Source: Mactra quadrangularis
Lineage: Eukaryota; Mollusca; Bivalvia; Venerida; Mactridae
Direction of reading: 5' to 3'
NCBI GenBank assembly: GCA_025267735.1
Contig: CM046307.1
Coordinates: 53,687,395 to 53,751,394, forward strand
Length of the DNA stretch: 64,000 bases
In this document: in pieces, positions 1 through 11,600 of the stretch
Layout: every line of letters begins with the position of its first letter
How positions within the stretch are numbered: position 1 is the first letter of the stretch
The notes under the pieces: model-generated
What the model was told of the DNA's origin: nothing
Database searches by the model: none
The model's input: only the letters and a program-made list of their open reading frames with translations
Made by a program: the position numbers and the translations under genes

Positions 1-91
1 CAGCTTGCGGACCGACATAATTTGGCCTTAATAGCGAGTCGGCCTTAATAGTGAAACATGGGTTGTGACCGGTTGATCAGCATGTTATTCA

Positions 92-406
92 AAGATATCC
101 TATATAAGCATTATATGTAAGCCAACTCAATGGCACTCTAACAAACTCAATTCCTTCTATAAGCTCATTTTGAAAGTCAAGATTATTTCTATCATTACAT
201 ATAGGCCAATTTAGTGGCACTCCAGCAGGTTCGATTCCTTCTATTAGCTCAATTTTGATGTCTAGATCATTCCTATCATTACAAATAGGCCTACTCAGTG
301 GCACTCCAGCAAGTTCGATTCCTTCTATTAGCTCATTTTGGAAGTCAAGATCATTTCTACAAGTATGATTACATATAAGCCAACTCAATGGCACTCTCAT
401 CTTCAA
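92..406 (-). repeat. 84-bp tandem repeat, about 3.5 units, in-frame
   Basis: On the minus strand the unit translates in one open frame as ELIEGIE(L/P)AGVPLS followed by RPICNDRNDLD-type sequence, 28 residues per unit. The length is a multiple of three, so the frame survives duplication. An acceptor-like AG precedes the block, so it could be a 3' exon of the Tigger-like remnant, but nothing proves it is translated. Confidence 0.6.
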
Positions 407-509
407 AAGTAAAATAATTGAAAGAAAGACAGACTTTGTTTAAGTTTTAACAAATTTAATACATTGTTATCATGCAACTTTTATTAAATCATGTTCAAAA
501 TCATTCATC

Positions 510-1224
510 TCAATAAACACAAAATATACATGTACATATCACAACATGAATGCATTCTAACTCTTTATCTATCTCATTTGATCTTATGCTAATAAATAAA
601 TTTAAGATGTTCAGTTCTTCTACTGGGGATCTTTTACAAATCCTTTTTCTTTGACTTCCAACATCTGATTCATAACTGTCTAAAATCTCAACTTTTCTCT
701 TCAAAATGTTTTGAACCTGAAACGATAAAAGAATCATTTGATCAGAGCATGAAAATTTATTCTACAGAGAAATAAGTCATTTCCATTTATAAGCACTCTG
801 TTGTCATGTATCATACCTGACAACGCTAGTCTATTGTTCATTGACGACCAGAATGCTAATATTTACTTGTATGGATTTTAAAACCTCTGAAAAATTAATT
901 ATGAGACAAAACAATAATAATTTTTTCAACAATATACAATGCATGACTCATATTGCTTAATATTTGACACATATGTCCCAACTTTGTCGTGAGTAATCTA
1001 ACAGGTAGAATCAATTCAGTTTCATCATTGATATTAAGTACAAGGAATCTATCCTGAAATAATCCACATACACAAATGCTCAAGAGTCTATTTACCTGAG
1101 TTCTTCCAACTTTAAACTGTTCTGCCAGTTGTCTGGAACTTTTTCCACCACTTAAATTAATCAATTCAACTTTCTCTTTTAGAGACAATTCTTTGCGTTT
1201 ACGTTTTTCCACCATACAACTCAA
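510..1224 (-). pseudogene. Two-exon CENP-B/Tigger (pogo superfamily) DNA-binding remnant
   Basis: Exon A (1224-1096) reads VEKRKRKELSLKEKVELINL and then SRQLAEQFKVGRTQ, the first helix-turn-helix of the CENP-B N-terminal domain. At 1095 there is a good donor (GTAAAT). Exon B starts at 716 after ATCGTTTCAG and continues in phase with VQNILKRKVEILDSYESDVG and SQRKR, which is exactly what follows GKTQ in Tigger proteins. The join gives 111 codons ending at 510. The second HTH is only hinted at (SPVEELNILNLFISIRSNEI) and no DDE catalytic domain follows, so this is a truncated transposase or a small transposase-derived gene. Whether it is expressed cannot be told from sequence. Confidence 0.65.
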
Positions 1225-1544
1225 GACGTATAAGCAAATAGCAAATTAATGAACTTGTTGTAATGAAAGCAAGATAAAGAATGAGCTTACAAATTGTAGG
1301 TACGATTGGAAGACAACAATTAAAAACAAAACAAAAAAATAATTGACCAAAATTACTTACTGTCCGAAATCATGCAACAAACACACAACAAATAGTTTGG
1401 CAAACATTCTTTCATCATTACAAAGCAAACTGTCGGTGTCCCTTTAGATAATCCATTATCTATAATTGACTCCAATTAACAACACATCCTGTGTGGCTTA
1501 AAGTGTCATCAAAAGCATGTTAGTTGATATTTTTCACACCTACG

Positions 1545-1805
1545 AAGCGAGGGGCCATTTTGCTTTTTGGGTTAAGTTTAAAAACTAATCTATCCGTACC
1601 TGGCCGTAGTCCGGAACGTAAAAGCGTTGTACTTTCGATTTTGGGACCCGAAAAAATGACCGTTATTCGTAGTAGCGGTACGACCGCATTATCGAGACAT
1701 ACGGCCATTGAATTAGTGCACACAAAAAACGGGACCAGGAAAAACTGGCCGTATTATGTAAACGACCGCATTTTCGAGTTGGCCGTAGAGTGGTACTTTA
1801 CTGTA
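1545..1805. repeat. CG-containing GGCCGTA/GACCG repeat block, probably a transposon end
   Basis: Short motifs of the form GGCCGTATTA, GACCGCATTTTCGAG and GGCCGTAGAG recur here, and related GGCCTTAATAGCGAG sequence starts the window (22-50). CpG content is far above the surroundings. The position upstream of the CENP-B-like exons suits a pogo/Tigger terminal region, but the two ends are in direct, not inverted, orientation, so I do not call them a TIR pair. Confidence 0.4.
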
Positions 1806-2301
1806 GTACTTTATGTATGTGTGTAGAAGTCTAAAAGAAACACACAAGTCATAGAACGAGGAAACGCTATAAATCTGCTGGCCTGCAGCAAAATGTTGAT
1901 AGTCAAAAGTAACAATGTTCAAAATTTAACCAATCCCCACTAGGGTTGAAAGAAAGTACATTTCAATACATATTTAAAAGAAGAAAGTTTCATTGTTATT
2001 TCAATGGAAAACCCCACAATTTGAGTTATGAATTATGTCTTTTCACATAATAATTTCTATTTAAAGTATGGAATGTAATATTCAAGTTAAAATTTACAAT
2101 ATACAAATGTATATACATTGTATAATAATATAAATACATGTACAATTTAGTAATAATTTCTATCATTTTTCACAATAAAATATGGTATTATTCAATGAAT
2201 ATAAACAGCACAATTAAAAAATATCATATTTCAATTGTACTGAACAGCACCAAATATCACAGATATAATATTTCTCATGATATGATATGTATAAATTGTA
2301 A

Positions 2302-2566
2302 GAAACAAGTAAATCTGTGAGCTAATGCTCACTAGTGATACCCCCGCAAAAATCTAAAAATATGCGATAAACAAGAAGTAGATGAGCAAGGAGCATGAAA
2401 TCGCTTTACACCACATGGGACTATGGGATGAAGCAACATGCAAAGTATTAGGCTGCTGCATGTTATAGTTGCTGAGAAAACTGCGACGGAAATTTTGTAA
2501 CGGAAGGATGCACGGACGGACAAGGGTAAAACAGTATACCCCTCTCTTCTTCGAAGCGGTATAAAT
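2302..2566 (-). mobile_element. Short HINE/pearl-like copy (minus orientation)
   Basis: The reverse complement is the same family as the element at 25155-29158. It has the start (TACCGCTTCGAAGAAG), the CCGTGCATCC stretch, one core unit (CTCAGCAACTATAACATGCA; GCTTCATCCCATAGTCCCAT) and the end GCGGGGGTATCACTAGTGAG. Here there is one core unit instead of about nine, showing that unit number varies between copies. Confidence 0.75.
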
Positions 2567-2865
2567 ATTAATACAACATTGTGATTTATCATCTAGTTAG
2601 ACAAAAACTTTTTGATTTCAAAAAAAATTACCAAAAACATGAAATAAACACATTCAGTATGACTGTATAGTAATTGTATAGACCCTCAATATATAAACCT
2701 GAGCTTGAGGTACCTAATTATAATTATTACACACTTCACTGACATTAAATAGTTTGTTTCTGATGTAATATGTATAACAATACAAGTGGTCAGTGTTAAT
2801 ACAGGCACAAACACATCATAAGAAGAATAATTTTACATATATAAACAAATAAGTAAAAACAGAGG

Positions 2866-3712
2866 CTTCATGTAAACATGGGTGAGATGTAAACATGGAT
2901 TTCATATAAACATGGGTGTCATAAAAACACAGATGTCATATAAACATGGGTATCAGATAAACACGGGTGTCATATAAACATGGGTATCAGATAAACACGG
3001 GTGTCATATAAACATGGGTGTCATATAAACATAGATGTCATATAAACATGGATGTCATATAAACACGGGTGTCATATAAACACAGGTGTCATATAAACAT
3101 GGGTGTCATATAAACATGGGTGTCATATAAACATGGGTGTCATATAAACATAGATGTCATATAAACATGGGTGTCATATAAACACGGGTGTCATATAAAC
3201 ATGGGTGTCATATAAACATAGATGTCATATAAACATGGGTGTCATATAAACATGGGTGTCATATAAACATGGGTGTCATATAAACACAGGTGTCAGATAA
3301 ACATGGGTGTCATATAAACATGGATGTCATATAAACACAGGTGTCATATAAACAGGGGTACATTATAAACACAGGCATCATATAAACATGGATGTCATAT
3401 AAACACAGGTGTCATTTAAACACAGGTGTCATATAACACACAGGTGTCATATAAACACAGGTGTCATATAAACACATGTGTCATATAAACACATGTGTCA
3501 TATAAACAGGGGCACATTATAAACACAGGCATCATATAAACATGGATGTCATATAAACACAGGTGTCATATAAACACAGGTGTCATATAAACATGGATGT
3601 CATATAAACATGGATGTCATATAAACACAGGTGTCATATAAACACAGACATCTTATAAACATGGATGTCATATATATATAGGCGTCATATTAACACAGGT
3701 GTCATATAAAAA
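2866..3712 (+). repeat. Minisatellite, 17-bp unit, about 50 copies
   Basis: Tandem repeat of GTGTCATATAAACATGG with variants (ACACAGG, ATAGATG, AGGGGCA) over about 850 bp. Variant units recur in blocks, pointing to segmental duplication inside the array. It lies downstream of the DFPase-like gene. No coding potential. Confidence 0.93.
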
Positions 3713-3775
3713 CAGGGTGGTCATCAAGATTTGAAGAAAGGTTTTGATCATTCTCCCAATATTACAGAAGGCAAG

Positions 3776-4052
3776 TTTTTTTGGTTGTGTTTAAAGCCAT
3801 AGCAACACATTGTATACATCATATTACAGCCGTGGAATAGGTTAAGACTCTAAATTTGGCTATTAACCAGTTACTACGTGCATTTCTCTGTCAGTAACTG
3901 ACAACTGTCCCAAATGATTTAGAAACGGAGGTCGGAGGGACAAATGCCATAGAAATTATTTCATGACCAAACTCCACGAAAGTGTGCCTTGTCCTGGAAT
4001 CAAACATACCACCCCTCAATCAGACCTGACTGAACTAGCCGGATGGGCTTAC
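3776..4052 (-). mobile_element. tRNA-derived SINE, minus orientation
   Basis: The reverse complement starts with a decayed tRNA-like head, continues through GAGTTTGGTCATGAAATAAT and a conserved GTCAGTTACTGACAGA-type core, and ends in the AACACATTGTATAC / TTAAACACAAC tail seen in the plus copy at 4371. Confidence 0.75.
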
Positions 4053-4370
4053 TGAAGTAAAAAATATACAAATAATTCAGAGTAACCAATATTCAAGCTC
4101 AGGTTAATATTGTTAGACTATAATTAACATGTAGATAATAAAGTTGAATAAAAACAATATGACAAAATGCATATGATATATGAATAACAATACATTGTAT
4201 TAATGTTATGTAAACCAGTTGGCAATATTATTTCATTTAACAACCAGCTTCTAAATGTTAGTTGATGCATGTAACAACATGATAATAACATGCTTATCAG
4301 CCTTAATTTTTGAAGCCTTTTTGTCAATTGGACCATTTAAAATTTAAATTGAAACTACTTATGTTTGTTA

Positions 4371-4672
4371 GCCGCCTGGGTAGATAAGTTGGTAGCACGC
4401 AAGTCTACTGATCGAGGGGTAGTGGGTTTGATTCCCGGGTGGGACATACTTTTGTGGAGCTTGGTTATGAAATTATTTCTACAGCCATTCTCCCTCCTAC
4501 CAATGATTCTTAATTATGTAGGGCAGTTGTCAGTCACTGACGAAAGTATGTCCTTAGTAGTTGGTTTAGCCTTTCCAGGAACAGCGAGTAGGTTGACTGA
4601 CCGCCAGTATATGACCTATACAATGTGTTGCTACAGCGTTAAACCCAACAAAAACAAACAAACTACTTTTGT
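4371..4672 (+). mobile_element. tRNA-derived SINE, plus orientation
   Basis: The head resembles a tRNA gene: GCCTGGGTAGATAAGTTGGT (A-box region) and GGGTTTGATTCCCGG (B box). The body has ATTCTCCCTCCTACCAATGA and GGTTGACTGACCGCCAGTAT; the tail is GCGTTAAACCCAACAAAAAC. At least six more copies or fragments occur in this window. It could belong to one of the known bivalve SINE families, which I cannot name with certainty. Confidence 0.85.
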
Positions 4673-5407
4673 TTGCCCTATACATATGGATCCCTTAAAA
4701 ACATTCCTCATTTATAAATAAGTTAAAAAAAACATTTTAAGGGCATCACAAATTACTAATTCCTAACTCAAGTGAAATACCCATAATAGACAATATTTCT
4801 AGCAACTATCACGCCACTAAAATTCAGGTTTAGTTAAGTACAAACAATATTTCCAAGTAAAGCCAAGCAGATTGTCTTAACAATATACAATTAATGTTAC
4901 ACATCCATAACAAAGTAACTAAAATTATCTTCGCATATCTGTTTATATATTACACCTTCACCATAAAAAACAAATATAAATATAAAGACTAGCAGTATTA
5001 ATGCATTGGCACTTAATTTCATTACTCTCTTGATTACATCACATTAAACATTGCACTTTGCATATAACACAACAAAACTAATTTCATTCCTATAATTTAC
5101 ATGTCTTTTTCTGTCCCAAGTAGTCATTACCATGTTCAGATACTAGGGGCGTAACAATATGTTAAGAATTGTATTGTAGTATATTGTAATATACATTGTT
5201 TTTGCGTTGAGAAGTGAAGCACAAATTTTCTCTTTTGTTATTGAAAAACCCACGGTAATGAAATTAAGTGCCTATGCAGACATGGGACTAGAATAATAAG
5301 AACTACATAAGACTTCCAAGAAGATTGTTAATAAACATCAAACAAGATTTCGCAATCATTTTCTTAACTTTTTCTTGTTTAGTCTAACAACAAAACTAAG
5401 TAAGTAT
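4673..5407. other. AT-rich sequence downstream of the DFPase-like stop
   Basis: This interval should hold the 3' UTR of the leftward gene. I see no gene, no clear repeat and no canonical AATAAA on the minus strand close to the stop. Confidence 0.4.
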
Positions 5408-5673
5408 CTATTTAGTTTCACAGTACTGTTTCTTAGCTTTATTTTTCCATTCAAATTTCCATAAACCATTAAATTCATGTTCTGTTACATAAACAGTATT
5501 AGTTCCAGGTAAGAAATGAACGTTACTAGGACTTTTAAATGGACATTTAATTCTTGTAATTGGTTCTCCACCAGCAGAGGAGAATACTTCTAGGTGACCA
5601 CTTCCCCAATTAGCAACAATTAAATTATCTTTCTCATCAAAGTCCATACCATCTGGTCCTCCTTCATGATCAC
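5408..5673 (-). CDS. DFPase-like exon 5, C-terminus (residues 223-310) and stop
   Basis: The acceptor is TTATTACAG before 5673. The frame opens GDHEGGPDGMDFDE with the catalytic D230, then ANWGSGH, SNVHF (H275), VTEHE (H288) and WKFEW, ending KKQYCETK and TAG at 5410-5408. The squid enzyme runs only a few residues longer, so this is the true C-terminus. Confidence 0.93.
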
Positions 5674-8600
5674 CTGTAATAAATATATAACATAGGAACT
5701 TTAGTCAGATATCTTTCCCTGATAAAATCTGAAGCAATCCAATTGGTAAGTAGGTCCTTACAGTCGGAATCCTCGGATTTTATCATTGAATTCCAATGTA
5801 AGGATAACAAAATATTTCATCTAATATCTTTTTTGTTAATTAATATATTAACAGAAGTGAATAAACTTTTGATACTTCTTTACTCTAAAAATACATAGCT
5901 TGAATTTCAAACAAATTAAATGATTTACAAAAAAGATATCGAAGATTAATTTTGGCAAATTTACATTGGGCAAGTAAGGGCAAAATCCGAGTAATCCAAC
6001 TAAATGGACCAACCAATTTGAAGAGTATACAAGGGGAAATAACTGACTAAGGTCCCATATTAGATAACTATGTGTTATTTGTCCAGTAAAGTGGCAAATT
6101 CACTACACGATACTGCAGAACATGGCCGAAAATCTATAAAAGGGCACTTATTAACACTTACTGGACTGAAGCTTTCTTCTCGAATATATAAGACTATATT
6201 GTGCTATATAAATGGACTTTGATTTGATTAATTGAAGTGTTGATAAGCAATGTAAAACCCAATAAAAATGAGTCTGTATTCTTAAAATTCAGACATCTAA
6301 TGCTACAATCACACCATTTTCATTCAAAATGGAACTAATCATTTGGTCCAAGAAAACGAGACCCCTCAAGTATGTAAATACTAGTAATGATACTGACCTG
6401 GCAATTTCCCCCATATGCTTCTTTTCCCAACCTTTCCTGGACCTTCAATGTCATATTGCCATAATAACTTTTTGGGCGTTTCTGCTACAATTAGTTTACT
6501 AGGTTTGTTGTCTACTGTATGGAGTACAGCAATTCCATTAGGAAAATGAAGATTACCATCAATACGGATTAATGTTTGATCCTTTGTTAGACAGTAAACT
6601 GACCCAAATGGTTCCTGTAAATAAATAAGGACAAATGTATTTTTCTTAAATGATTTACAATAAAATAAGTGAGTTCATCTATATATACAATGAAAATACA
6701 AACCTGCCAACCTTGTGGAAGGACAGGTGATTAGTGGTAATAGACAAGGTTCCAGGAAAGCATGGTTAAGTGTGCTGGTTGTAGTAAAATAATTGAAAAA
6801 TGTGTTGACATGGCATTAAACCGTGTATGAAAAAACAATAACATAAAGTGAAAAACACATTGTCATACAGAAGAAATGAAATCATGTGATATTTAAAAGA
6901 AAACACACAAAAAACCATGAAAGAAGCATGGTATGAGTCAGTCAAATTTGAAATCGGAATTTTTTTTGTGAGCAAAGAAAATGATACACCACACTTGAAA
7001 ATATTTTTTCCTCATCTCACATAGAAAAAATGAAAGTCAATTTAAAGCTAAACTAAAGAAATATCCTCCATGAATCATTTGCTTTTCAGATCTTTAGATT
7101 TTTCTCTTTTCACAAGTAATTAGCTCATTATCTCTTTCTGAGATATTTTGGCAAAGCCTGTGACAACTTATAGTGGGATAATTTTGGTAAAGCCTGTGAC
7201 AACTTGTAGTGGGATAATTTTGGTAAAGCCTGTGACAACTTATAGTGGGATAATTTTGGCAAAGCCTGTGACAACTTATAGTGGGATAATTTTGGTAAAG
7301 CCTGTGACAACTTATAGTGGGATAATTTTGGTAAAGCCTGTGACAACTTATAGTGGGATAATTTTGGTAAAGCCTGTGACAACTTATAGTGGGATAATTT
7401 TGGTAAAGCCTGTGACAACTTATAGTGGGATAATTCTGGTAAAGCCTGTGACAACTTATAGTGGGATAATTTTGGTAAAGCCTGTGAAAACTTATAGTGG
7501 GATAATTTTGGTAAAGCCTGTGACAACTTGTAGTGGGATAATTTTGGTAAAGCCTGTGACAACTTATAGTGGGATAATTTTGGCAAAGCCTGTGACAACT
7601 TATAGTGGGATAATTTTGGTAAAGCCTGTGACAACTTATAGTGGGATAATTTTGGTAAAGCCTGTGACAACTTGTAGTGGGATAATTTTGGTAAAGCCTG
7701 TGAAAACTTATAGTGGGATAATTTTGGCAAAGCCTGTGACAACTTATAGTGGGATAATTTTGGTAAAGCCTGTGACAACCTATAGTGGGATAATTTTGGC
7801 AAAGCCTGTGACAACATACAGAAGCTAGCTTCACAAGTTACTGACCAAGACATTTAACAATCTAAAACAAATATAAAAAACGAAAGTGGTTGTTGGAACA
7901 GGTCATTTTAACAGAGAATCATTAACAGTCATTGCATTAAATTGTCTCTAACACTAGCTTGATTTATTAATTTATGTAACATGAGGGGTGATCCAGAAAT
8001 TCGTGGACACCTTGCATGAAACAAAAGGTAATGAAGCCAGTCACATGAACTTCTAGTATCTTTTTTAAGTGAGCATTTGTCAACAAATTTCCAAAATATT
8101 GTAAAGATTCAATCATAATTAATGATTCTGCACTATTTTATATACATGGACGTGATGAAATGCGGCGCAGCTCATGTCGTCTCAAACGACGTCATGTTGT
8201 CAAAAGAAGTAAACTTAATTACTGTTTTGCCTTATATATATTCAAAGCATTCCCCGTTTGACATGTACGATGCATTTCTAGCTCATCTGTTGCAATTCTG
8301 CTAACAGTTCTAAACAATAAAAACAGAGAATAACTGAGAATCGTAAAATTATCCATATGATTTCTTTAACCATCTCATGCAAATGTTCCTTAGTTTCTCT
8401 GACTCTGTTTCTCAGACTGCGAATCATTCCCTACACCTTCCCATCCATTCGAAAATCGAAGATGCTACTTATATACTAGTGTACGACACACTGATGGTTT
8501 ATATGTCACACTTTCTATCACTGTTTTTGAATGAGGTAAAAACATATTCATCAAGGAGAAAAAATGAGTTGGCCACGATTTCGATACTTCATATTTTGAT

Positions 8601-11600
8601 GACGTCATAAATAGATGAAAAATGCAATTGATGTTTTAAAATTTTGTCCATTTATTAAAAAAACATTGATTAATGATATCATAACAAATCAGCACGGAAG
8701 AACGTCACGTTATGGAGATACACACAGTGTCCACAAATTTTTGGATCACCCCTCGTACATTGTTTATTCATAGTCACAATTATCAACTAGCCTGACTAAA
8801 TGAAACAAGTAATTTTTACTAGCCAGAATTAATTATCACCAGATAAGGGCCACATGCTATTGGGTTATAGCAATGGCTGTATTGATTGTAATGAAAGTTT
8901 AGATAGCCTTAGCTAAAAATAACTGTCCAGGACAGTAAGACATCTATTAATTTCAACAATAATATATTCAGTCACTGCGAAACATGGCAGACAGACAGAC
9001 ATATCCTGTAAAGAAATAGAAGGTCCATCTAGATCTGCAGGTATACAGTCTGTATTCTTAAAATTCAGACATCCAATGCTACAATCACACCATTTTCATT
9101 CAAAATTGAACTAATCATTTTGTCCAAAATTGTCCTGGTCCATCTAGATCTGCAGGTATACATAACAGACTGTGCAGCAAAAATTTATCTCATCATGACA
9201 ATTTTTAATTAAAAAAAATATGAAATATGTCTTTGGTTCAGTGAGACTTGGTCTGGTCCTGTAAAATTTTATCTATATGGAACCTACTGACTGAACAGTA
9301 ATAAACTGTTGAGTTTTGCTGGGACTGATATATTTGAAAACATACCTCAAATGATCTCTTATATTCATCTGGGACCATATTACCAGCAGGGGCAGTAACC
9401 CATAAATTACCATCATAATCAAATATACAATCATTACAACCCTGCATAGTGCGACCACTGTTGTCTTCTCTATACATCTAGAATATCAAAATAATTATAT
9501 TGATTAATATGGTACTCACATGAGTTTTTGATGGATTAATTTGTATATACTGTCCAAACTGAACTAAGCACAATTATCAACCAGCCTGACTAAATGAAAC
9601 AAGTAATTTTCACAAGCCAGAATTAATGTTCAGGGCTTCAGGCAATTGGGTTAGGACAATGAATGTATTAACTGTAATGAAAATTTGAGTTGTGAGTTTG
9701 GGTGGATTATTTTCTGTATTCTGTCCAAACTGAACTGAGTTTCAATGTTTTAGTTTTCTAGTTATCTCCCTTTGGTCCTTCTATAAATCAACTAAACAGG
9801 AGATAACATACCGTCATTTTTTCTCTAAATGAGTGATATGTTTTTAAATTTTCACAAAATACTTGAGAAATTAAAAACAAATCTTTAGATGCATGTACAT
9901 TTATGTAACTTTTTGTTGTTGTAGTTGGGTTTAACACCGAAGCTACACATTGTATAGGTTATATCAGGGCGGTCAGTCCACCTACTCACTGTTTCTGGAA
10001 GGCTAAATCTCTGGATTTAGCTGGATTTAGCTGTTAACCAACTACTAGGTGCATACTTCCTTCAGTGACTGACTACTGCCCTACATGATTTAGAATCAGC
10101 GGTAGGAGGGAAAATGGTCATAGAAAATAATTTGATGACCAAGCTCAAAAAAAGTATTCCTGGGAATCAAACCTACATCCCTTGATCAGTATATTTGTGC
10201 GCTACTGACTGAGCTAGCCTAGTGGGCCCACACATATTTATGTAACATACAATTGTATAAAGTGTCATTACTCTTTTTACAGATGTTTTATTCTATTATA
10301 TATTGACCTAATGTCAGTAATGTGTAAAAACATCTGAAATACAACTTGATTATATTAATGAAAAATCACTTCTTTTTGCAGTGTAAAGGTAACTATGGAT
10401 GGCTGATGGTACTGTACAACATAAATAGAAAAATTATGAACAATTACATGAAATCAAGAAACAAACAAATTTGGATATAATGATACAGAAATACATGATA
10501 AGAAATAAACATATTTGAGTTAAATAGAAACAGTAGTACACATCACTATGATGAAAATTAAAGTTAAAAATATGTACAGCAGCCTGATATATACAGTACC
10601 CACCAAAAGTTTGGCGACATTTTCATTTTTAAAGGCTACTGAATAGCTTTTATCTTAAATTTGATGTTTATTTTGAAATGCTTTTTATTTTTTGGTAATC
10701 ATTATTATTGTATCCGAGACTACAAAAATAGCATAAAAGATATGTTATGGAAAATAATTACAATAAACATGGTTTTTGATGCTTAAGGATATCAGATGCT
10801 GAAGTTTATAGATACGTTGCATTCCTGAAGTTTGTTTTCATATTATCACAAACCATACTTAAATACATTTAAAACAATGATTCAACAACAAAAAATCATC
10901 AAAATTCAAGAATTGTAGTAAATTGTTTCTGTCTCCAAACTTTTGGTGGGTACTGTTATGACTATAAAGGAGCAGGCATGGCAGCAAGGTTACGACCTTG
11001 GACTGGTAATCATTGGATAAACAGCTCCACGTTGATTCAAAACCCATCGAAAAACCTACCCCTATGTTTCCTTGAGCAAGAAACTTTATCCTACTAGCTC
11101 AGTACTGGGGGACCAGGAAGCGGACTCGAAAGTGATAAATCTATGTTGTAAGAATGTCTCACAATCTAGCTAAAATAAATTAGTATACCATTAATGGCTA
11201 TGACAAAATGTGACAATAATGAGACTATAGTTATCTCTGCATTGCACATAGCAAGGCATTCTGAACCTTTAAAAAAATCAAAATAAAGAAACAACTTCTT
11301 ACAATCTGATATTTCCCTGAAGTTTCCATCTTCAGTATACCAAGTCTCATATCAGCAATCCATATATTATTGTCTAGATCACATTGGCAGCCAGCAGGTA
11401 TGCCTCCATAGTCTCCATCTTTGGGTGTACATACAATATCAACCTAAAAAAAGAGTGAGAACAATGATCACTGACGTCCATTCAAAATTGATTAATCAAT
11501 CAAAAATTACTAAGTGCAGTTACACTCTGTACGCTAACTAACTGTGAATATTATACATCGATGATTACAAAGATCTCCAGATTAAAGACACATGAGCAGC

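Noticed and set aside
1..1805. Complete Tigger element with the window start as one end
   Set aside because: Sequence at 1-60 and at 1748-1805 is related but in direct, not inverted, orientation, and the window edge may cut the element.
4371..4445. Possible tRNA gene
   Set aside because: A- and B-box-like sequences are present, but the stems do not pair and the sequence continues into a SINE body with several relatives in the window.
7149..7821. CRISPR-like array at the 36-bp repeat
   Set aside because: The units are contiguous without spacers, and the locus is clearly eukaryotic.
7094..7853. Open frames of 226-246 codons on both strands
   Set aside because: They come from a 36-bp minisatellite whose length is a multiple of three; three frames are open together, and the array lies in an intron of the DFPase-like gene.
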